This document shows positions 16,912 through 25,218 of a stretch of DNA of 64,000 nucleotides, in pieces. Under the pieces are notes generated by a model. It saw only the letters and a list, made by a program, of their open reading frames with translations, was not told the DNA's origin and did no database searches. Made by a program: the position numbers and the translations under genes. The DNA lies in contig NZ_MUYM01000063.1 of the NCBI RefSeq assembly GCF_002150765.1, positions 1,484 to 65,483 on the forward strand, in the 5' to 3' direction. This DNA is from Lentzea kentuckyensis. GTDB taxonomy: Bacteria > Actinomycetota > Actinomycetes > Mycobacteriales > Pseudonocardiaceae. Numbering within the stretch: position 1 is the first letter of the stretch; each line of letters opens with the position of its first letter.

Positions 16912-17191
16912 GCTAACCCCGGCCGCCACCGAGTTTTTCGGACTCGGGTCGAGGGATGGACGCGGCAGACGTCGTAGCAGCTCCAGGTCGTGCAGGTCGC
17001 GTTCGCGCGGTTCGTAGCCCTGGTGGAAGTGGAGCTGCTGTTCGGCGGACAGGCACGGCACGGTCGTGCCGAGGATCGTGCCCCTGACGAAGCACCTCGC
17101 CGACCAGCGCGGCGACGCCCCAGCCGCCGCCGATCCACACGTCGGCGCCGTCGAGTGCCGCCAGGATGCCGAGTACGTCCTCCGCCTTCAC
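16912..17191 (-). pseudogene. Nucleotidyltransferase (LinA/AadB-like) remnant, deleted and frameshifted
   Basis: GTG 17191 opens MKAEDVLGILAALDGADVW, then IGGGWGVAALVGE, the usual start of small lincosamide/aminoglycoside nucleotidyltransferases (Aminoglycoside-2''-adenylyltransferase family). The frame then turns to nonsense. The matching C-terminus (VPCLSAEQQLHFHQGYEPRE, then RDLHDLELLRRL) continues in another frame from about 17070. The acidic catalytic middle (roughly 80-100 residues in intact relatives) is missing. The shifted frame has no stop and reads straight into the methyltransferase, making a false 293-residue open frame. I call it a dead gene. Confidence 0.65.
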
Positions 17192-17244
17192 CCGGCCAGG
17201 AAATCAGCGCGACGGAAAGCGGTCCACCGCATTTGACCGGCTGC

Positions 17245-17373
17245 CTAGTACCGCGTCCCGGCTTAGTTCTGGCGCTTGCCCCGTGGATGAAGGGACCCTT
17301 CATCGACCTGAGGTGGATGAAGGGTCCCTTCATCCACAACCGGGAGCACAACTAGGCCGCGACAACCTACTAG
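17245..17373. repeat. 129-bp palindromic dispersed element, copy 1
   Basis: Begins CTAGTACCGCG and ends CCTACTAG, so the ends are imperfect inverted repeats. The middle has two GATGAAGGG-N-CCCTTCATC palindromes that also pair with one another across GACCTGAG. The second copy at 53887-54015 has the same length and differs at three bases only, all in the left arm. No coding capacity fits. It lies between the nucleotidyltransferase remnant and the adenosine-deaminase-like gene. A MITE-like or REP-like mobile sequence is likely. Confidence 0.8.
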
Positions 17374-17397
17374 TGCCACGGTGCTAGGTTGAAGTGC

Positions 17398-17460
17398 GTG
17401 CCGGACTTCAAGCTGCCGCTCTACGGCGCTGACACCGAACGCGGCGACCTCGCTCCCTGA
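17398..17460 (+). CDS. Possible 20-residue leader peptide before the deaminase gene
   Basis: GTG 17398 opens MPDFKLPLYGADTERGDLAP and stops at TGA 17460, 53 bases before the deaminase start. A TAGGTT hexamer ends seven bases before the GTG, the spacing expected for a leaderless actinobacterial message. It lies just past the palindromic element. No family is known to me. It might be a chance frame or an upstream control peptide. Confidence 0.3.
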   Translation: MPDFKLPLYGADTERGDLAP

Positions 17461-17513
17461 GTCGCCACCGTTCCCGTCCCGTCACCCATCACGCTTTCGC
17501 AGGGAGCTTTGCC

Positions 17514-18518
17514 ATGCGTTCGTTCATCCACGCGCTGCCGAAGGTCGAGCTGCACGTCCACCTCGTCGGCTCGGCCGGCATCGACACCGTCCTGGAACTC
17601 GCCCGCCGCCACCCGTCGGCCGGTGTGCCGACCGACCGGGACGAGCTGGCGCGGTTCTACACGTTCCGGGACTTCGACCACTTCCTGAAGGTGTACTGGG
17701 CGGTCCAGTCGATGCTGAAGGGTCGCCGCGACATCCACACCCTCGTCGTCGGCCTGGCCCGTGAGCTCGCCGCGCAGAACGTCCGGTACGCCGAGGTCAC
17801 CGTGACGCCGTACAACCACCTGCTGGACGGCATGTCCGGCGACGAGCTCCTCGCCGGGCTCGCCTCCGGACGGTCCCGCGCCGCCGCGATGGGGGTGGAC
17901 CTGGCCTGGTGCTTCGACATCCCGGGCGAGAAGGGCCTTGCCGGGGCGAGGGAAACGCTGGCGTTCGCGTTGACCGAACGTCCCGAGGGGCTGGTCTCGT
18001 TCGGGCTCGGCGGGCCCGAGGCCGGCGTCGGCCGCACCCAGTTCGCGCCGTTCTTCGCCACCGCAAGGGAAGCGGGCCTGCACTCCGTGCCGCACGCGGG
18101 GGAGACCACCGGCCCGGAGACTGTCTGGGCGGCGGTGCGGGACCTGCGCGCCGAGCGGATCGGGCACGGCACGAGCTGCTTCGAGGACCCGGCGCTGCTG
18201 GAGCACCTGGCGCTGAAAGGGATTCCGCTGGAAGTGTGCCCGACCTCGAACGTGCGCACTCAGCAGGTGGCGTCGATCTCGGCGCATCCCGTGCGGCAGA
18301 TGCTCGCCGCGGGCGTGGTCGTCACGCTGAACACCGACGACCCGCCGTTCTTCGGTGCCACGCTGGAAGGCGAGTACCTGGCGGTGGCGTCGGCGCTCGA
18401 TCTCGGACCGGCGGACGTGGCTCGGCTGGCGGAGAACGCCGTGCTGGCGTCGTTCCTGCCGAACTCGCGTAAAACCGTGCTGCTGGAGGAGATCGCTTCG
18501 GTGCTGGCCTCGGCCTGA
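17514..18518 (+). CDS. Adenosine deaminase family protein
   Basis: 334 residues, the usual length. All ADA metal and catalytic motifs appear: HVH at 14-16 (VELHVHLVG), PHAGE with the general acid Glu, ERIGHG, CPTSN and NTDDPPFF near 285 holding the two Asp. The reaction is hydrolytic deamination of a purine nucleoside or related compound. Actinomycetes carry several such paralogues, including aminodeoxyfutalosine deaminase of menaquinone synthesis, so adenosine itself is not certain. It has its own upstream region with the palindromic element and a possible short leader frame. It ends in a long hairpin shared with the convergent Ig-like gene. Confidence 0.88.
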   Translation: MRSFIHALPKVELHVHLVGSAGIDTVLELARRHPSAGVPTDRDELARFYTFRDFDHFLKVYWAVQSMLKGRRDIHTLVVGLARELAAQNVRYAEVTVTPYNHLLDGMSGDELLAGLASGRSRAAAMGVDLAWCFDIPGEKGLAGARETLAFALTERPEGLVSFGLGGPEAGVGRTQFAPFFATAREAGLHSVPHAGETTGPETVWAAVRDLRAERIGHGTSCFEDPALLEHLALKGIPLEVCPTSNVRTQQVASISAHPVRQMLAAGVVVTLNTDDPPFFGATLEGEYLAVASALDLGPADVARLAENAVLASFLPNSRKTVLLEEIASVLASA

Positions 18519-18523
18519 CGGGT

Positions 18524-18555
18524 GGTGGCCCGCCGGCGAACACCGGCGGGCCACC
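18524..18555. terminator. Bidirectional hairpin terminator
   Basis: Perfect 13-bp stem GGTGGCCCGCCGG / CCGGCGGGCCACC with a six-base loop CGAACA, between the convergent stops at 18518 and 18560. Confidence 0.75.
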
Positions 18556-18559
18556 GTCG

Positions 18560-20890
18560 TCACGAGGTCGGCACCGAGTAGGTGCGCTTGACGTCGCCGG
18601 ACACCGTGCCGTCCGGCGTCCTGCTCGACACCGTCAGTTCGAACGACCCGGCGGGCGTGTAGGTGAAGCGCGCCTTGCCGTCCTCACCGACCGGGACGAC
18701 CGTCGGAGTGCCGAAGGAGATCGCCCACAGCACCTCGGTCGACCCCGGCAGCGCCGGCGTCACCACGAACTCGACCGGCTGACCCGGCCGGGCCGTCACC
18801 GGTCCGCCGTCCGGGAACTGCGGGCTGGTCACGGTGGGAGGCAACGGCTTCACCTGGAACATGTACGACTGCTCGTCGGTCTCGACGCCGCTCGAGGTCA
18901 CGCCGCGCACGTTCAGGTAGTGGTAGCCGGGCTTCTTCGGCACCCACTGGATCTGCGTGGCCGTGGTGTCCTGCCACGGTTCGTTGTCGAACCTGTACTT
19001 GTACGACACGACCGGGATCCGCGGCGACGAGAACGTGAACGTGCCGGGCGTGCCAGGAGCACCGGCCGGCTCGTACTTGTAGTCGTTGCTGGTGACGACG
19101 GGCGGAGGTGTCTCGGCGACGATCGCGCTGTCGCCCCAGCCGGACCGGACGCCGGCCGCGTTGATGCTCGCCACCAGCACCTCGAAGTCGCCCTTCGCCG
19201 TCGGCGTGTGCTCGAACGTCAACGATCCGTCCGCGGCCGCGGGCAGCTGCCGCTCGAGGTCGTCGCCGATCTTGTACACGTAGGACACGACACCGTCCCT
19301 GTTGGGCTCCACGGTGATCGTGCGCTTCTGCCCGACGATGCCGTCCCACGGGTCAACGTCCACGTACGGCCGCAGCTGGTCGACGTAGAAGCTCGTGTTG
19401 AGCACGCCGGACTTCGTCCCGGCGTCGTTGACCGTCCAGGCCTTGAGGGCGTGGTACTCCCGGCCCGGCTCGGCGAACAGGAACGTGTGACGTCCCTTGC
19501 GGTCCTCGCCGACGGGCACCGTCTGCTCCTGGCCGCCGTCGAGCTGGAAGACGAACCGGGTGGCGCCGTCCTGGCTGGCGTTGAACACGACCTCGCCGGG
19601 CGTGCCGACCTCGAACAGCGGGAGCTGCGCCCACGGCCTGGACGTGCGCACCCAGTACCGGTAGGTCGAGGTCTGCGACCGGAGGCCGGCGCGGTCGAGG
19701 CTGCGGACCTGGATCGAGACGGGACCGTCGGTGGTCGGCGCGACGGTGATCGTGGCCCTGCCACCCGGAGCGTCGGCGTTGACGCGGCCGGACGGGATGC
19801 CGAGGCCCTCGTACTCGAACGCGACGACGTCCTGCACGCCGTTCGCGCTGAAGGTGAAGTCACCCGGCATGCCCTCGCCGCCGTCGCCGGGCGGGCCGCC
19901 GTTCTCCCGGTAGGTGGTCGAGGAGATCGCCGGCGGGGTGGCCGGGGCGGTGACGTCAGCGGTGAACTGGCACGGCGCGGACCACTCGGAGTTCGTGAAG
20001 CCGTCCTCGGTGCGCACGGCGAAGGCATAGGTGCCGCCGTCCTGGACCAGGCCGGTGGGGAACAACGTGTCGATCGAGGTGGGGGCGTACGGCGCCTCGA
20101 CCTCGACCCGCTGCTCCGGTGCGTTCACCGGCCAGAACGCCATCCGCCCGCGGACACCGCCGGTCGGGTCCGGGTCGGCGTCGTGCAGCGTCGCCTTGAC
20201 GCGGGGCGTGAGGCTGGGGATGACGGGCGTGCCGCCGGTGCAGTTGTGGATGTCGATCTTCAGGTCGGTCGGCGTGCCGGGCGGCGTGTTGAACGTCGCG
20301 TTGAGCCTGCCGGTCGGGTCGTAGGTGCGGCCGTACTCGACGTCGCCCTGGAACTGCTCGGCGATCCGGAGGGCGAACGTGATCGTCGTCCGGCCCTGCT
20401 CCAGGGCCTGCCTGACGGGCTCGACGACGTTCCAGGTGACCGCCTGCGAGACGCAGTTCTGGTCAGGGACCGCGTTCGGCGCGACGTTCGTGATCTCGTC
20501 CGGCTGATCAGCCCAGGTGATCCTGTCCTGCGGCGCCACCACCCACAGTTGCGTGGAGCGAGGCTTGGAGCAGTCGTTCGCGAACTTCTCCGGCGTGCGC
20601 AGGTTCGCGGTGAACAGCTGCGTGCCCTTGAACCGCGAGATGTCGAAGATGAGGTAGGACTTGCCGAGGTGGAGCTTGTCGTCCCGCCAGGCCCCGACCC
20701 GCGTCCCGCCGGTCGTGATCTCCTCGTGCGGCTGCCTGGAGTCGGTGGTGACCCACCTGACCGGGAGGGGCATGACCCCGTTGGGTTGCTGAGCGGCGTG
20801 CGCGGTGCCGGGTACGACCACCACGAGTCCTGCGACGAGCGCAGCGACCAGTGCCCCGGCGCCACGCCGGGATCTGCCAGACGATCTCAC
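18560..20890 (-). CDS. Large secreted protein with lectin-like N-domain and Ig-like repeats
   Basis: 776 residues from GTG 20890, chosen because AGGGGG lies four bases upstream; the longer frame starts 15 residues earlier without such a site. A signal peptide ends near PGTAHAAQQ. Residues about 40-220 resemble the DNRLRE/CBM96-type jelly-roll (YLIFDISRFKGTQLFTANLR) found at the front of Streptomyces surface proteins. The rest is five or six beta-sandwich repeats of about 90 residues with recurring TPP and YRF/YKY motifs. No enzyme motif is seen. It probably binds a polymer or the cell surface. Divergent from the SGNH gene, 130 bases apart. Confidence 0.75.
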   Translation of the reverse strand: MRSSGRSRRGAGALVAALVAGLVVVVPGTAHAAQQPNGVMPLPVRWVTTDSRQPHEEITTGGTRVGAWRDDKLHLGKSYLIFDISRFKGTQLFTANLRTPEKFANDCSKPRSTQLWVVAPQDRITWADQPDEITNVAPNAVPDQNCVSQAVTWNVVEPVRQALEQGRTTITFALRIAEQFQGDVEYGRTYDPTGRLNATFNTPPGTPTDLKIDIHNCTGGTPVIPSLTPRVKATLHDADPDPTGGVRGRMAFWPVNAPEQRVEVEAPYAPTSIDTLFPTGLVQDGGTYAFAVRTEDGFTNSEWSAPCQFTADVTAPATPPAISSTTYRENGGPPGDGGEGMPGDFTFSANGVQDVVAFEYEGLGIPSGRVNADAPGGRATITVAPTTDGPVSIQVRSLDRAGLRSQTSTYRYWVRTSRPWAQLPLFEVGTPGEVVFNASQDGATRFVFQLDGGQEQTVPVGEDRKGRHTFLFAEPGREYHALKAWTVNDAGTKSGVLNTSFYVDQLRPYVDVDPWDGIVGQKRTITVEPNRDGVVSYVYKIGDDLERQLPAAADGSLTFEHTPTAKGDFEVLVASINAAGVRSGWGDSAIVAETPPPVVTSNDYKYEPAGAPGTPGTFTFSSPRIPVVSYKYRFDNEPWQDTTATQIQWVPKKPGYHYLNVRGVTSSGVETDEQSYMFQVKPLPPTVTSPQFPDGGPVTARPGQPVEFVVTPALPGSTEVLWAISFGTPTVVPVGEDGKARFTYTPAGSFELTVSSRTPDGTVSGDVKRTYSVPTS

Positions 20891-21020
20891 TGTTCCCCCT
20901 GATGACGAACTTCGAGCGGATCGTGCCATCCGCACCGGGGTTTGTCACATGGGCTGTCCCGTTCGGCGGCGGACCGCGGCGTGTCTGGGGCAGGATGGGA
21001 ACATCGACCTTGGGGGTTTT

Positions 21021-21905
21021 GTGAAACGAACAATCGTTGTCCTCACTGCTGTTCTGGCCGCACTTGGGATCGCTCCCACGGCCAACGCGGCGCACTCCAC
21101 GTCACTCGTGCTGCTCGGCGACTCCTACGCGTCCGGCACGGGCGCCGGCGCCTATCAGGACGGAACCGCCGGCAACTGCTGGCGCAGCAACAACTCCTAC
21201 GGCGAACTGGTGGCCGCCCGCCTGCGCGCCGCGGGCAGGCTCGGCTCGGTCACGAACGTGAGCTGCAGCGGCGCCGCCACCGCCGACCTCTCCCGTCCGT
21301 TCAAGGACCGCCCTGCCCAGCTCGACGCTCTGAAGCGCGACACCGATCTCGTGCTGCTCACCGTGGGCACCAACGACATCGACTACGCGGCCTACGGTGG
21401 TACCTGCATCCAGGCGGACTGCACCGGCGCGCCCACCGACGCGATCCTGGCCAGGCTGCCGCAGATGGGCAGCAACGTCACCGGGTTGCTCACCGAGATC
21501 CACAAGCGCAGCCCGTACGCCCGCATCGTCGTGGTGGGCTACGGCCGTCAGGTGTCCACTTCGGACAACCCTCCCGGCGCCACGCTGGACCCGATCTGCG
21601 GCGACGGCGTCCTCACCACCGCGGAACGCCTTGAGGGCAACAAGGTGGCTGACGGCCTCGACGCCACGCTGCGCTCCGCGGTGACCGCGGCCGCGCGCAA
21701 GTACGTGCCCGTCACGTTCGCCAGCCCGTTCTCGCGTCCCGGCACCTTCGACGGGCACGCGCTGTGCGAGGCGGGCACGCCGTTCCTGCGCGGGTTCGAC
21801 GCGCTGGCGCCGGGGCAGGAGGGGCCGGAAGCCGTGTTCCACCCGAACCAGCAGGGACAGGCGGCACTGGCCACGCTGGTGCGCGCCTGGGTTGTTCGGA
21901 TCTGA
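21021..21905 (+). CDS. Secreted SGNH-family lipase/esterase
   Basis: 294 residues from GTG 21021, with GGGGG five bases upstream. The frame is open further upstream but has no coding sense. The signal peptide ends near PTANAAHS. SGNH blocks: GDSYASG (nucleophile Ser, block I), a Gly in VSCSGAATAD (block II), GTNDIDY (Asn, block III), and FHPNQQGQA (Asp-like position and His, block V). The closest scheme is the SCO1725/SCO7513-type esterases of Streptomyces with paired Cys residues (CW, CSG, CIQADC, CGD). It hydrolyses lipid or aryl esters outside the cell. A good terminator hairpin follows at 21915. Confidence 0.9.
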   Translation: MKRTIVVLTAVLAALGIAPTANAAHSTSLVLLGDSYASGTGAGAYQDGTAGNCWRSNNSYGELVAARLRAAGRLGSVTNVSCSGAATADLSRPFKDRPAQLDALKRDTDLVLLTVGTNDIDYAAYGGTCIQADCTGAPTDAILARLPQMGSNVTGLLTEIHKRSPYARIVVVGYGRQVSTSDNPPGATLDPICGDGVLTTAERLEGNKVADGLDATLRSAVTAAARKYVPVTFASPFSRPGTFDGHALCEAGTPFLRGFDALAPGQEGPEAVFHPNQQGQAALATLVRAWVVRI

Positions 21906-21914
21906 TTCGCTGAC

Positions 21915-21950
21915 CGGCGGAACGCTCTGCGATGTCAGGGCGTTCCGCCG
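21915..21950 (+). terminator. Hairpin terminator after the SGNH gene
   Basis: Perfect 11-bp stem CGGCGGAACGC / GCGTTCCGCCG with a 14-base loop, ten bases after the stop. Confidence 0.65.
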
Positions 21951-21986
21951 TTCTGGTGATGGACGCCGCACGAACGGGCGAGGATC

Positions 21987-22904
21987 GTGCAGCAGGTGGA
22001 GCAGGTCGTCGAAGTGACAGGCTTGGACGCGGCGTACGAGGTGATCAGCTCGGTGTACGCGCGGCTGCGATTCACCAGCGGTGACTGGAGTTCGGTGCTG
22101 CGGTTGGCCTCCCGGATGCTTGGTCCGGTCCGGTTCGACCGGTTCGGCGGTCACATGGGGTTCGAGGCGTCTGGTGAGCCGATCAGTGACTACGTCTTCG
22201 GGCATCTGACGTCCGGGCGGGTCTGGTACACCTCCGACCGTGAGGACCGGTTCATGGCTCCCGGTGAAGTGTTCCTCACCGTCCCTCCCGGCCGTCCTTT
22301 CACGGCGGGAGCCCAGGACCCGCAGGCGTCGATGGTCGTGTTCGGCCAGGCCGTGTTGGACGAGGTCGCCGACGGCGTCCGTTTCGAAGGCTGCCGCCCT
22401 CTCTCGCCTCGCGCAGCTGCTGCATGGCGGTCGACGTGCGTACACCTGCAAGATGAAATACTGCCGGTGTTCGAAGACAACCCGCTTGTGATGGCGAACG
22501 CGACACGGCTGTTGGTGGCCACCACACTCGCGACTTTCCCCAACAGCACGCTCGTTGGCTGGACAGCGGCGGAACGTCGCGACGCGCACCCCCGGACCGT
22601 GCGGCGAGCTGTCGCGTTCATCGAGGACAACGCCGCCAAAGACATCACCGCCGCCGACATCGCGCGCGCCGCACGCGTGTCCATCCGCGCGATGCAGCTC
22701 GCGTTCCGCCGTCACCTCGACACGACGCCGATGGCCTACCTCCGGCGTGTGCGCCTCTCGTCTGCGGACGCCGATCTGCGCGCCGCGAACGGGTCCGTCA
22801 CGGCGATCGCCGCCCGGTGGGGTTACGCCCGTCCGAGTGTCTTCGCCGCTCACTACCGCGCCGTTTACGGAGTCACGCCGTCGCAGACCCTGCGGTCACG
22901 TTGA
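21987..22904 (+). CDS. AraC-family transcriptional regulator
   Basis: 305 residues. The N-terminal half is a cupin-like sensing domain (residues about 15-175, with TVPPGRPFTAG). The C-terminal half is an AraC double HTH (about 205-300): AKDITAADIARAARVSIRAM, then HLDTTPMAYLRRVRL and FAAHYRAVYGVTPSQ. The N-domain resembles the AraC-binding-like family whose members answer small aromatic or lipid-like ligands; the target genes are not evident. GTG 21987 is used as start. It is followed by the STAS gene on the same strand after 97 bases. Confidence 0.85.
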   Translation: MQQVEQVVEVTGLDAAYEVISSVYARLRFTSGDWSSVLRLASRMLGPVRFDRFGGHMGFEASGEPISDYVFGHLTSGRVWYTSDREDRFMAPGEVFLTVPPGRPFTAGAQDPQASMVVFGQAVLDEVADGVRFEGCRPLSPRAAAAWRSTCVHLQDEILPVFEDNPLVMANATRLLVATTLATFPNSTLVGWTAAERRDAHPRTVRRAVAFIEDNAAKDITAADIARAARVSIRAMQLAFRRHLDTTPMAYLRRVRLSSADADLRAANGSVTAIAARWGYARPSVFAAHYRAVYGVTPSQTLRSR

Positions 22905-23001
22905 CGCACTTCGTTTTCCGGGCCGTGCCTTCGTTTCCGCTGCTATCGTTCGGGCCTCGCGGTGCGGTGAAGTGAACTCCCTTTCGACGAGGTGAGATCC
23001 G

Positions 23002-23370
23002 ATGACCGGCTGTGAGACCAGCCCGTTCGCCGTGCGGACGCAACGCGCCGGCACCCGTTTCGTGGCCACCTGCAACGGCGAGATGGACATCACGACCTGC
23101 GACCTGCTGTTCGCCGCGGTGCTCCCGGGCATCACCGACAGCACGACCGACGGCGTGTCCATCGACCTGGCCGAGGTGACCTTCCTGTCCGCGAGTGGCC
23201 TGCGCAGCCTCCTGCTCCTGCTGTGCGCCGCGCACTACAACGGCAAGTCGTTCAACCTCCACCACACCCAGCCCCAGGTGCGCCGAGTGCTCGACCTGTT
23301 CGGCTTCACCACCTTCAAAGCTGGCCTTGTGTGGGACGCGACCATGTCGCCGAGAGGCCGCCATCGCTAG
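23002..23370 (+). CDS. STAS-domain anti-sigma factor antagonist
   Basis: 122 residues, one STAS domain of the SpoIIAA/RsbV type. The strand-loop motif after VSIDLAEVTF is LSASGLRSL, where the phosphorylated Ser is kept but the usual Asp of DSSG is replaced by Ser. Such proteins release sigma factors of the sigma-B family from anti-sigma kinases when unphosphorylated. No kinase or phosphatase is nearby. The ATG has GAGGTGAG upstream. The secreted esterase gene starts 11 bases after the stop and probably shares the message, though a link in function is not obvious. Confidence 0.85.
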   Translation: MTGCETSPFAVRTQRAGTRFVATCNGEMDITTCDLLFAAVLPGITDSTTDGVSIDLAEVTFLSASGLRSLLLLLCAAHYNGKSFNLHHTQPQVRRVLDLFGFTTFKAGLVWDATMSPRGRHR

Positions 23371-23381
23371 CTTGACCAGCT

Positions 23382-24650
23382 ATGTTGCTCCCGCTGGTAC
23401 TAGTACTCGCGCTGACCCCGCCCGCCGCCGCGGTCACCGTGCCGGGCGCCGAACATCAGCAACTCGCCCGCCTGGCCGACCTCACCACCACCGGCACCGC
23501 GCTGTCCGGCCACACCGACCCGGCAGACTGGGCGGGCCTCACCAGCGCCGCGCTGCCCGTGCCCGCCGCCGTCCCCGGCATCCAGATCGACGGCTACTTC
23601 CCGGACACCTCGCGCACCAACACCAACCACGGCTGGCAACACGACTCCCAGTTCGTGCTGCGCCTACCGGACCGCTGGAACGGCGGCCTGGTCGTGACCG
23701 GCGCCCCCGGCGTGCGCGAGCAGTACGCCAACGACCGCGCCATCTCCGACTGGGTCCTCTCCCGCGGCTACGCCTTCGCCGCCACCGACAAGGGCAACAC
23801 CGGTGCCCAGTTCTACCGCGACGGCCGCGCGATGGAGGAGTGGAACCACCGCTTCACCCAGCTCACCACCGCCGCCCGCACAGCGGTCACCCGCCGCTAC
23901 GGCCACGCCCCGCGCCGCACCATCGCCACCGGCATCTCCAACGGCGGCTACCTGGTCCGCTGGCAGCTGGAGAACCGCCCTTTCCTGTACGACGGCGGCG
24001 TCGACTGGGAGGGGACACTGTGGACGGTCGACGGCCCGAACCCGCTGACCTTCCTGCCACCCGTGCTGCGCGCCTACCCCGCCTACCTCGCGGGCAGCCA
24101 GGAGGCACACGCCCAGCTGGTCGCGGCCGGCTTCCCGGCGGGCACGGAATTCCTCTGGGACTACCACTACCGCTACTACTGGGACCTCACCCAGCGGATC
24201 TACCGCGAGGAGTTCGACCCGTCGTTCGACGGCCCCTTGGAGGCCGGCGTTCCCTTCTGCGCCTCGGGAACACCATCCTGCGACGCGGATTACTCGTATG
24301 CCGCACGGCGTCGAATCGCCGGGCCTTCGGTGTCGCGCATCGACTTGACGGGCAAGGTGAAGCGGCCACTGATGACCGTGCACGGGACGTACGACGTGCT
24401 GCTGCCGATCAGCCAGGACTCGGACGTGTACGCGGCGATGACGCCCGATCGGCTGCACCGGTACTACCGCGTCGAGCAGGGCACGCACGTGGACGGCTTG
24501 GTCGACGCGTATCCGGACCGGTTGCGGCCGCTCGCGCCGTGCCACCGGGCGGCGTTCGTGGCGCTGGAGCGGTGGCTGGACGGGGTGGCGCCGCCGAAGT
24601 CCGCGACCCTGCCCCGGCCGGCCGACGTGTCGACGTGCCCGCTCTCGTGA
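23382..24650 (+). CDS. Secreted alpha/beta hydrolase, tannase/feruloyl-esterase-like
   Basis: 422 residues with a signal peptide (LLLPLVLVLALTPPAAA). The nucleophile elbow is GISNGG; the acid is in TVHGTYDVLLP; and the base is in EQGTHVDG. Order and spacing fit the tannase/feruloyl esterase and 3-hydroxybutyrate oligomer hydrolase group. A CASGTPSC loop near 295 would hold a disulfide. It likely cleaves aryl or aliphatic esters outside the cell. It lies 11 bases after the STAS gene. A GGAGGCC/GGCCTCC hairpin follows. Confidence 0.75.
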   Translation: MLLPLVLVLALTPPAAAVTVPGAEHQQLARLADLTTTGTALSGHTDPADWAGLTSAALPVPAAVPGIQIDGYFPDTSRTNTNHGWQHDSQFVLRLPDRWNGGLVVTGAPGVREQYANDRAISDWVLSRGYAFAATDKGNTGAQFYRDGRAMEEWNHRFTQLTTAARTAVTRRYGHAPRRTIATGISNGGYLVRWQLENRPFLYDGGVDWEGTLWTVDGPNPLTFLPPVLRAYPAYLAGSQEAHAQLVAAGFPAGTEFLWDYHYRYYWDLTQRIYREEFDPSFDGPLEAGVPFCASGTPSCDADYSYAARRRIAGPSVSRIDLTGKVKRPLMTVHGTYDVLLPISQDSDVYAAMTPDRLHRYYRVEQGTHVDGLVDAYPDRLRPLAPCHRAAFVALERWLDGVAPPKSATLPRPADVSTCPLS

Positions 24651-24658
24651 CGCGGCGA

Positions 24659-24692
24659 GGAGGCCCCGCCCGCACCAACCGGCGTGGCCTCC
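24659..24692 (+). terminator. Hairpin terminator after the secreted hydrolase
   Basis: Stem GGAGGCC plus inner CGCC paired with GGCG and GGCCTCC, ten bases after the stop at 24650. Confidence 0.5.
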
Positions 24693-24720
24693 CGTCCGCC
24701 GTCGTGATCCAATCGACGAC

Positions 24721-25218
24721 GTGGCCACCATCGAGTACGTCCTCGGCGACATCACCGAGCAGGAAGTCGACGTGATCGTGAACGCCGCCAACTCGTCCCT
24801 CCTCGGCGGCGGAGGCGTGGACGGCGCGATCCACCGCAAAGGCGGCCCGGAGATCCTGGCCGCGTGCCGCAAACTGCGCGCGGGCCACTACGGCGGCGGC
24901 CTCAAGACCGGCCAGGCAGTCGCCACCACCGCGGGCCGCCTGCCCGCCCGCTGGGTCGTGCACACCGTCGGCCCGGTCTGGTCGGCCACCGAGAACCGCG
25001 AGGAACTCCTGGCCGACTGCCACCGCAACTCGCTGCGGGTGGCGGCTGAACTCGGCGCCAGGACGGTGGCGTTCCCGGCGATCTCCACGGGCATCTACCG
25101 CTGGCCGGTCGAGGACGCCGCCAGGATCGCGCGTGCCGCCACCGCGGACGCGCCGGTCGAGCTGGTGAGGTTCGTGCTGTTCGACCAGGCCGCGTACGAC
25201 GCCTACGCGCGGGAGTAG
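24721..25218 (+). CDS. Macrodomain O-acetyl-ADP-ribose deacetylase (MacroD/YmdB type)
   Basis: 165 residues, a single macrodomain. The ADP-ribose pocket motifs are NAANSSLLGGGGVDGAIH (residues about 21-38, with the Asn and Asp used in catalysis) and AFPAISTGIYRWP near 120. Enzymes of this class remove ADP-ribose or acetyl groups from NAD-derived metabolites and proteins. The gene starts at GTG 24721. It ends inside the 3' end of the opposite gene (16-base tail overlap). No ART partner is seen beside it, so a toxin-antitoxin role is not supported. Confidence 0.9.
   Translation: MATIEYVLGDITEQEVDVIVNAANSSLLGGGGVDGAIHRKGGPEILAACRKLRAGHYGGGLKTGQAVATTAGRLPARWVVHTVGPVWSATENREELLADCHRNSLRVAAELGARTVAFPAISTGIYRWPVEDAARIARAATADAPVELVRFVLFDQAAYDAYARE

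Noticed and set aside
16180..17061. 293-residue methyltransferase call with start at 17061
   Set aside because: The first 50 residues match the end of nucleotidyltransferases, not methyltransferases; start moved to 16911.
16899..17351. Open frame with repeated MKGPFIH peptides on the minus strand, also at 53799-53993
   Set aside because: It only reads through the 129-bp palindromic element; the repeats come from the DNA palindromes, and no start site or family supports translation.
24721..25218. Macrodomain as part of a DarTG-type toxin-antitoxin pair
   Set aside because: No ADP-ribosyltransferase gene beside it; the protein fits the stand-alone MacroD/YmdB group.
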